Assembly: GCA_002763025.1 (NCBI GenBank)
Contig: PCYG01000054.1
Coordinates: forward strand, 9,318 to 19,322
Reading direction: 5' to 3'
DNA: 10,005 bases
Source of the DNA: Candidatus Woesearchaeota archaeon CG10_big_fil_rev_8_21_14_0_10_32_24
GTDB lineage: Archaea; Nanobdellota; Nanobdellia; Woesearchaeales; GW2011-AR9
The position numbers and the translations under genes were made by a program. The notes under the pieces were generated by a model. That model did no database searches, was not told where the DNA came from, and saw nothing but the letters and a program-made list of their open reading frames with translations. Of this stretch, positions 6,340-10,005 are shown piece by piece; position 1 is the first letter of the stretch; each line of letters begins with the position of its first letter.

Positions 6340-7542
6340 TTATTTGCCTTCAACAATAGCTATTGTATAATATTTAAAGTATTTTTTAAGCACACGCTTT
6401 ATATCAGTAATTGTTACTTTCTTAATTTCATTTACAAAATTCTTCATATAACGTGCATCATATATTTGGTTCCAGAATAATAGTTGATCTGCAACTTTTT
6501 GCACATCTTCCATAGAAAGTAAATAATTTCCTTCCACAAAATCCTTCGATTCTTTCAAATCCTTCTCAGTAATAAATTCAATTTTTTTAATTTCTTCTAG
6601 CGCCAATTTTTTAACTAAGGAAATATTTTTTCGTTCAATTGTGGCATAGATTGCAAAATATCCAAAACCAGCTTCTGAAATATGTTGTGTTCCAACTTCA
6701 TATGCTAATCCCTGCTTTCCCCTAATCTCTGTAAACATCCTTCCTGATTGACCACGGCCCAAAATTCCATTGATAACTTCTAACACATAACTATCTTTAT
6801 GGGAGCGAGGTACAGTTTTAAATCCAATAATTGTATAGGTATTGACATTCTTCTTCTTCCTTCTATAAATTTCATTTTGTTTCAAAACGGGTTCTTTTAT
6901 TTTTGGTAATTGTTTTCTATTTCCCTTTGGGATATTAGAAAAAACTTGGACTTCCTTTTTCCAATTTGGCACATCACCTACAACCGAGATAACCATATTA
7001 CCAGAAACGTAATGCTTATGGAAATAAGCTAAGACCTTTTCTCTTGTCAAGTTTTTAATTATTGTTCGATCACCATACGTTGGATATTTTGCAGGATACT
7101 TTTTGAAAATATTACTTTGTAATAAAAGCCATTGATAATAACTCGGTTCATCATTTACCATTTCAATTTCTTTAAGAACGATATTTTTTTCTTTCTCAAT
7201 ATTTTCTTTTTTAAACAAAGAATTTGTCATAATATCTGCAAGGATATCTGTTGCTTTATGGAAATGTTTGTTTAACACTTTAATGTAAAAACATGTTCGT
7301 TCATTTGTGGTATAGGCATTAAAATCTCCCCCAATACTTTCAATCTCATTTGAAATCTCTTGATTTGTTGGCCTTTTCAAAGTACCCTCAAAAAGAATAT
7401 GTTCTAAAAAATGTGAGATCCCTCGTTCTTCTGGGGCTTCGTGATTGCTTCCAGTTTTAATCATAATTTGGACTACAACTGCATTTCTTTTTTTTTCTTC
7501 GTACAAAACCTTAAGCCCATTTTTGAGCGTAATTTCCCTCAT
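6340..7542 (-). CDS. M16 family zinc metallopeptidase
   Basis: This 400-residue protein is an M16 (pitrilysin/mitochondrial processing peptidase type) zinc protease with the inverted motif HFLEH (His44, Glu47, His48). The third zinc ligand is probably Glu125 in the VLKEIEM segment, 77 residues downstream, as in the family. The N-terminal catalytic half covers about 1-210. The C-terminal half contains the family signature GRGQSGRMFTEIRGKQGLAY near 263-282, so it is a full two-domain subunit, probably acting as a homodimeric clamp on unfolded peptides. There is no signal peptide, so it should be cytoplasmic. M16 enzymes are widespread in bacteria and patchy in archaea, so an origin by transfer is possible. 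TATA-like boxes lie at 7578-7571 and 7587-7580 on the minus strand. An AGAGG is only 3 bases from the ATG, too close for a standard Shine-Dalgarno. Confidence 0.93.
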   Translation of the reverse strand: MREITLKNGLKVLYEEKKRNAVVVQIMIKTGSNHEAPEERGISHFLEHILFEGTLKRPTNQEISNEIESIGGDFNAYTTNERTCFYIKVLNKHFHKATDILADIMTNSLFKKENIEKEKNIVLKEIEMVNDEPSYYQWLLLQSNIFKKYPAKYPTYGDRTIIKNLTREKVLAYFHKHYVSGNMVISVVGDVPNWKKEVQVFSNIPKGNRKQLPKIKEPVLKQNEIYRRKKKNVNTYTIIGFKTVPRSHKDSYVLEVINGILGRGQSGRMFTEIRGKQGLAYEVGTQHISEAGFGYFAIYATIERKNISLVKKLALEEIKKIEFITEKDLKESKDFVEGNYLLSMEDVQKVADQLLFWNQIYDARYMKNFVNEIKKVTITDIKRVLKKYFKYYTIAIVEGK

Positions 7543-7570
7543 ATTCCTCTTTTTACCTAGTAGAAGTATT

Positions 7571-7587
7571 ATTTTATAGTTTATAAG
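7571..7587 (-). promoter_or_regulatory. Probable TATA region of the M16 peptidase gene
   Basis: Two overlapping TATA-like strings on the minus strand (CTTATAAA and TATAAAAT) would start transcripts about 15 or 6 bases before the ATG at 7542. Which one is used cannot be decided from the sequence. Confidence 0.4.
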
Positions 7588-7620
7588 AGTTGTGTAAACC
7601 TGTAAAGACTTAATGAAAGA

Positions 7621-7628
7621 TTTTTAAA
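7621..7628 (+). promoter_or_regulatory. TATA box of the M24 peptidase gene
   Basis: TTTTTAAA is centred 26-27 bases upstream of the ATG at 7651, again the leaderless geometry. No Shine-Dalgarno precedes the ATG. Confidence 0.55.
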
Positions 7629-7650
7629 CCTTCAAAAACTTCTCACATTT

Positions 7651-8682
7651 ATGAAACTTTCCGAATTTCAAAAACATCTTGAAGAAAATAATATTAATTT
7701 AACATTCCTAATTTCTCCAGATCCAAATATTACCTATTTCACTCAAATGAAACCTTCCCATGCATTTTTAATCATCAAAAAAAACGATGCGAAATTTCTC
7801 ATTACAAAATTAGATGCAAAACCCAATCTCAAAAATATTTCTATTAATTACATTGCAAAAGATTGGGAAATAAAACTAAAGGACTCTAAAATAAAAACAA
7901 TCGGAATTAATAAAGAACTTCTTTCAATTCAATACCAAGAAAAGTTACAAAAAATATACCCCAAAGCAAAATTTGTAGACATTTCCCAAAAACTAAAACA
8001 ATTACGTTCACAAAAAACGCCAGAAGAACTTACAAAAATTACAAAGGCATGTAAAATTACATCCAACGCATTTAATGAATTAGTTAAAACATTTTCATCT
8101 AAAAACTTCAAAACTGAAAACGATGTGGCATTTTTCTTAGAGAAATATATGAAAGATAAGGGATGCGAAATTGCATTTCCTACCATAGTTGCATCGTCAA
8201 AGAATGGTGCAATACCTCACCACATCACCACTAATCAAAAATTAAAGAACGGGTTCATAGTTTTAGATTTTGGAGCATGTTACCAACATTATAATGCTGA
8301 CATGTCGCGTACAATTTACCTTGGGAATCCTTCACAAAAAGAAAAAGATACTTATGATTTATTATTGAAGGCCCAACTTTCCGCAATTGATGAAATTAAA
8401 AATAATCTCTCATTTATGCATTTAGATAAAATAGCACGATTCAAATTAGGCAAATATAATTCTAATTTTGTTCATTCCTTGGGGCATGGGGTGGGAGTTG
8501 AAGTTCATGAAGCCCCTCAATTTAAAAATCATCAGATCCAAAAGAATCAGGTTTTTACAATTGAACCTGGCATTTATTTTAAGAAAAAATTTGGCATAAG
8601 AATAGAGGATACCCTCATTTTTAATGGAAAAACAAAGATTTTAACAACATCTTCTAAAAAGTTGTTTACCTTTAAAATTTAG
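7651..8682 (+). CDS. M24 family metallopeptidase (Xaa-Pro aminopeptidase/dipeptidase type)
   Basis: This 343-residue protein has the pita-bread fold of M24 peptidases that remove residues next to proline. An N-terminal creatinase-type domain covers about 1-120, and the catalytic domain about 122-343. The five metal ligands are all visible: Asp206 (VLDFGA), Asp217 (ADMSRT), His279 (HSLGHGVG), Glu305 (TIEPGIY) and Glu319 (RIEDT). Conserved histidines 190 and 286 are also in place. The domain order and length match prolidase (PepQ) and short aminopeptidase P; sequence alone does not separate these. There is no signal peptide, so it should act in cytoplasmic peptide turnover, in line with the divergent M16 peptidase next door. 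The start is supported by a leaderless TATA box. A 7-bp inverted repeat (8697-8714) follows the stop. Confidence 0.94.
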   Translation: MKLSEFQKHLEENNINLTFLISPDPNITYFTQMKPSHAFLIIKKNDAKFLITKLDAKPNLKNISINYIAKDWEIKLKDSKIKTIGINKELLSIQYQEKLQKIYPKAKFVDISQKLKQLRSQKTPEELTKITKACKITSNAFNELVKTFSSKNFKTENDVAFFLEKYMKDKGCEIAFPTIVASSKNGAIPHHITTNQKLKNGFIVLDFGACYQHYNADMSRTIYLGNPSQKEKDTYDLLLKAQLSAIDEIKNNLSFMHLDKIARFKLGKYNSNFVHSLGHGVGVEVHEAPQFKNHQIQKNQVFTIEPGIYFKKKFGIRIEDTLIFNGKTKILTTSSKKLFTFKI

Positions 8683-8853
8683 AAATATCTCATTTAAAAA
8701 ACCACAAGGTTTTTAAAATGGTTCGCAATCAAGCAGGAATAGGCATAAGCACTAAAAACAAGGGTACTGAATTTCTTCAGAAATCCATGTTAATAGAATT
8801 TATAAAATTTGGAAAATGCACTTTTTTTCCGTAACCTTTATAAATACGCTGTT
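8683..8853 (+). other. Intergenic stretch with promoter- and terminator-like signals
   Basis: No gene is convincing here. The stretch holds an inverted repeat AAAAACC-ACAA-GGTTTTT (8697-8714) just past the M24 gene, a TATA-like TTTTTAAA at 8710-8717, a 5-bp hairpin ATTTC-TTCA-GAAAT (8771-8784), and a run of seven T at 8822-8828. Read together, a transcript of about 85-90 bases starting near 8740 and ending in the T-run is conceivable. A 38-codon frame from ATG 8718 to TAA 8834 also exists, but its ATG overlaps the TATA-like box and there is no Shine-Dalgarno. The motif GCACTAAAAACAA (8749-8761) recurs elsewhere in the window. Confidence 0.4.
8799..8844 (+). promoter_or_regulatory. Two TATA boxes upstream of tRNA-Pro
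   Basis: Identical TTTATAAA boxes lie at 8799-8806 and 8837-8844. The first would start transcription near 8829, giving a pre-tRNA leader of about 25 bases for RNase P to remove. The second would start near 8867, inside the tRNA D arm, so it cannot make the tRNA with normal spacing. The first is therefore the likely tRNA promoter. No separate TATA box stands at the right distance from the L37Ae gene, so read-through from here is plausible. Confidence 0.45.
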
Positions 8854-8958
8854 GGGGCTATAGTGTAGCTTGGAAGAGAAGAGTAAATCTCTTGTTTGAG
8901 TAATCTATCACTAGCGGTTTGGGACCGCTGAACCCCGGTTCGAATCCGGGTAGCCCCA
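8854..8958 (+). tRNA. trnP: tRNA-Pro(TGG) with a probable D-loop intron
   Basis: The acceptor stem GGGGCTA/TAGCCCC pairs perfectly (8854-8860 with 8951-8957), with discriminator A8958 and no encoded CCA. The anticodon arm is AGCGG/CCGCT (8913-8917 with 8925-8929) around TTTGGGA, anticodon TGG at 8920-8922. The T arm is CCCGG-TTCGAAT-CCGGG (8934-8950). Between acceptor and anticodon stems there are 52 bases, about 30 more than a normal D arm needs. The D stem pairs 8863-8865 (GTG) with 8909-8911 (CAC). Removing 8874-8903 would leave an 11-base D loop carrying GG and ending in A, and a mature tRNA of 75 bases. GCTT (8868-8871 region: G8868, C8869, T8870, T8871) can pair with GAGT (8898-8901) between 3-base bulges GGA and AAT, resembling a bulge-helix-bulge splice motif. 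The exact splice points are inferred. Confidence 0.92.
8874..8903 (+). other. Predicted 30-nt tRNA intron in the D loop
   Basis: These bases are the excess that prevents the D arm from folding normally. They contain a small hairpin of their own (AAGAG 8879-8883 with CTCTT 8889-8893). The flanks fit a relaxed bulge-helix-bulge: bulges GGA (8872-8874) and AAT (8902-8904) either side of a 4-bp helix with two G-U pairs, with cuts after GG and after AA. A 32-base alternative ending at 8905 would also leave a normal D loop. Noncanonical tRNA introns cut by the splicing endonuclease are known in archaea. Confidence 0.6.
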
Positions 8959-8981
8959 CTTTATAATTAAGGTAAGAAAGA

Positions 8982-9179
8982 ATGACAGGATCCACAAAAC
9001 GTTTTGGACCACGATATGGTCGTAGAACAAAAAGTAAATTCGATAAAATAGAATCGGAACAACAAAAAAAGCACAAATGTCCCTACTGTAATAAAACAGA
9101 TGTACGTAGAGTTGCAATGGGAATATGGCAATGTGCAAAATGCGAATCCAAATTTGCGGGTAAAGCATACACTCTCTAG
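8982..9179 (+). CDS. rpl37ae: Ribosomal protein L37Ae
   Basis: L37Ae (eL43) is a zinc-binding protein of the large ribosomal subunit found in archaea and eukaryotes. The 65-residue protein has the basic RFGPRYGRR segment (7-15) that contacts rRNA, a C4 zinc finger with cysteines 33, 36, 51 and 54 (CPYC, CAKC), and the family ending FAGKAYTL. It is shorter than usual (commonly about 85-95 residues as I recall): the N-terminal lead and the tail after AYT are trimmed. An in-frame TAA at 8973-8975 fixes the start at 8982, and AAGGT (8969-8973) provides a Shine-Dalgarno 8 bases away. It starts 23 bases after tRNA-Pro with no promoter at the right distance of its own, so it may share that transcript. 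RpoP follows after 12 bases. Confidence 0.94.
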   Translation: MTGSTKRFGPRYGRRTKSKFDKIESEQQKKHKCPYCNKTDVRRVAMGIWQCAKCESKFAGKAYTL

Positions 9180-9191
9180 AGGTTACTAAAA

Positions 9192-9326
9192 ATGTACTAT
9201 CTTTGTTTTGATTGCGGAAAAAAAGTTGACGATGAATATACTCGTACAAAAGTAAGATGCCCCTACTGTGGCGGAAAAATTCTTTATAAAGATCGAAGAA
9301 CTATCGCAAAAGTAAAGGCACGTTAA
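9192..9326 (+). CDS. rpoP: DNA-directed RNA polymerase subunit P (Rpo12)
   Basis: This 44-residue protein is the archaeal counterpart of eukaryotic RPB12/RPC10, a zinc-ribbon subunit that helps assemble the Rpo3/Rpo11/Rpo10 platform. Cysteines 5, 8, 23 and 26 (CFDC and CPYC) bind zinc, and the ends RCPYCGGKILYKDRR are diagnostic. The length is normal for the family. A Shine-Dalgarno, AGAGGT (9178-9183), overlaps the L37Ae stop codon and lies 8 bases before the ATG. The order L37Ae then RpoP is a well-known archaeal arrangement, supporting both calls. Prefoldin beta begins 13 bases downstream, so all should be co-transcribed. Confidence 0.95.
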   Translation: MYYLCFDCGKKVDDEYTRTKVRCPYCGGKILYKDRRTIAKVKAR

Positions 9327-9339
9327 AAGGTATTTTACT

Positions 9340-9666
9340 ATGGGCCAGAAGATTCAACAATTACAATCTATGCAGCAAAATTTACAAAATATTGTAATGC
9401 ATAAACAACAAGTTGAATCCCAGTTAATTGAATTAAATTCTGCCTTAAAAGAAATTTTTACAACAGCACAAGCATATAAAATCGTGGGTAAAATTATGAT
9501 TGCATCTTCTAAAGATCAATTACAACAAGAATTAGAAGACCAAAGGGAAGTAGCTAATATTCGTTTGAAAAGCATTCTAAAACAAGAAGAAAGTTTCAAA
9601 CATAGTATAGAAGATCTTCAACAAGAAGTTGTGAAAGAACTCCAAGAGGAGAAAAATGAACAATGA
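9340..9666 (+). CDS. pfdB: Prefoldin subunit beta
   Basis: Prefoldin is a hexamer (two alpha, four beta) that captures unfolded proteins with its coiled-coil arms and passes them to the thermosome. The 108-residue protein has the beta-class layout: an N-terminal coiled coil (about 1-40, QQLQSMQQNLQNIVM), a central hairpin region with AYKIVGKIMIAS (45-56), and a C-terminal coiled coil (about 58-108). Its length is slightly below the usual 115-120 and there is no truncation. AAGGT (9327-9331), directly after the RpoP stop, gives a Shine-Dalgarno 8 bases before the ATG. In many archaea a pcc1 (KEOPS subunit) gene lies between rpoP and pfdB; none is present here. Confidence 0.93.
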   Translation: MGQKIQQLQSMQQNLQNIVMHKQQVESQLIELNSALKEIFTTAQAYKIVGKIMIASSKDQLQQELEDQREVANIRLKSILKQEESFKHSIEDLQQEVVKELQEEKNEQ

Positions 9667-9898
9667 ACTTATCCAGGAAGCTCTTGAATGTCTTGAAATA
9701 TTAAATGAAGATGCAGATGCAAGTAAACGTATCAAAGAAAAAGCTCGTAAAGTAATTGCTCTTCTTAATAGTCAACAGGAATTTGTATTAGACAAAGCCC
9801 TAATGGAACTGGAAGAATTAACATCAAGTGAAATTTCTTCTTATCATAGAACACAAGTATGGGATATTGTTAGTTTATTAGAAAGTGCAAAAAATTAA
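9656..9898 (+). CDS. UPF0147 family protein
   Basis: This 80-residue, all-helical protein belongs to the archaeal UPF0147 (COG1698) family of unknown function. Recognition rests on the helical pattern IQEALECLEILNED, the KRIKEKARKVIALL segment (about 25-38), and the C-terminal SSYHRTQVWDIVSLLES (about 61-77), which matches the family ending with HTRTxIWxIVSxLE. It overlaps pfdB by 11 bases and has a strong Shine-Dalgarno, GAGGAG (9645-9650), inside the pfdB coding region. It is the last visible gene of the tRNA-L37Ae-RpoP-PfdB run, so a housekeeping role tied to translation or folding is likely but unproven. Confidence 0.88.
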   Translation: MNNELIQEALECLEILNEDADASKRIKEKARKVIALLNSQQEFVLDKALMELEELTSSEISSYHRTQVWDIVSLLESAKN

Positions 9899-10005
9899 TT
9901 TTATTTATTGTTTGCGAATGGGTTTATACCCCGCTGCTTGCAGCGACTAATTAAGAGCAAACACATAAAAACAAAATTGTTTTTAGTGCAAAAATGAAAC
10001 TCATT
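9899..10005 (+). other. Non-coding 3' stretch with stacked inverted repeats
   Basis: No gene is seen. An outer 7-bp inverted repeat TGTTTGC (9909-9915)/GCAAACA (9957-9963) encloses two small hairpins: GGGT-TTAT-ACCC (about 9920-9931) and CGCTG-CTTG-CAGCG (9932-9945). Two more inverted repeats follow: AAAAACAA/TTGTTTTT (9967-9984, AT only apart from one pair) and AATGA/TCATT (9993-10005), the latter reaching the window edge. It could be a structured 3' untranslated region, a small RNA or part of a repeat element. Confidence 0.45.

Noticed and set aside
8861..8912. Simply a long D arm without an intron
   Set aside because: The 52-base interval is far beyond any normal D arm, and removing about 30 bases restores a standard proline tRNA; kept as a lower-probability alternative.
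8858..9249. Two minus-strand open frames (72 and 112 codons) over tRNA-Pro, L37Ae and rpoP
   Set aside because: They run antisense to a clear tRNA and two conserved proteins and have no family resemblance of their own.

Overview
This is an AT-rich archaeal chromosome segment carrying ordinary core genes. The information-processing genes are all of archaeal type: aIF2-beta, TFE, Hjc, ribosomal protein L37Ae, RNA polymerase subunit P, prefoldin beta, UPF0147 and a eukaryote-like TyrRS. Promoters look like TATA boxes. Gene packing is tight, with ATGA stop/start overlaps and one convergent pair with no gap. The low GC, short proteins (a 65-residue L37Ae, a 44-residue RpoP), leaderless starts and a bacterial-style M16 peptidase together suggest a small-genome DPANN-type lineage such as Woesearchaeota or Pacearchaeota. 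That placement is an inference, not a proof.

Layout. Bases 1-291 contain no gene but hold a 26-bp direct repeat pair and small inverted repeats. Bases 292-992 (minus strand) are an aIF2-beta/DUF424 translation operon. A small membrane protein (1094-1327, plus) diverges from it and converges on TFE (1337-2251, minus), whose C-terminal tail is extremely rich in lysine. Bases 2343-4266 (minus) are a three-gene operon, HAD hydrolase, tRNase Z and Holliday junction resolvase, with both junctions overlapping as ATGA. A secreted CARDB-type protein (4347-5192, minus) diverges from TyrRS (5266-6339, plus). TyrRS abuts, tail to tail, an M16 zinc peptidase (6340-7542, minus), which diverges from an M24 metallopeptidase (7651-8682, plus). 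Bases 8683-8853 hold no convincing gene but contain promoter- and terminator-like signals. A tRNA-Pro(TGG) with a probable D-loop intron (8854-8958) leads into the cluster L37Ae, RpoP, prefoldin beta, UPF0147 (8982-9898). The last 107 bases form a possible multi-stem structure.

How the genes fit together. Most act in gene expression: tRNA-Pro, TyrRS and tRNase Z in tRNA supply; aIF2-beta and L37Ae in translation; TFE and RpoP in transcription; prefoldin beta in protein folding. Several starts lie 26 to 27 bases downstream of the centre of a TATA box, which points to leaderless mRNAs. Internal genes of the 3' cluster have Shine-Dalgarno sequences instead.

No clear new defence or mobile system was found. 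The best leads are the D-loop tRNA intron, the lysine tail on TFE, the 21-bp duplicated promoter/start of aIF2-beta, and a short motif that recurs in three of the non-coding stretches.
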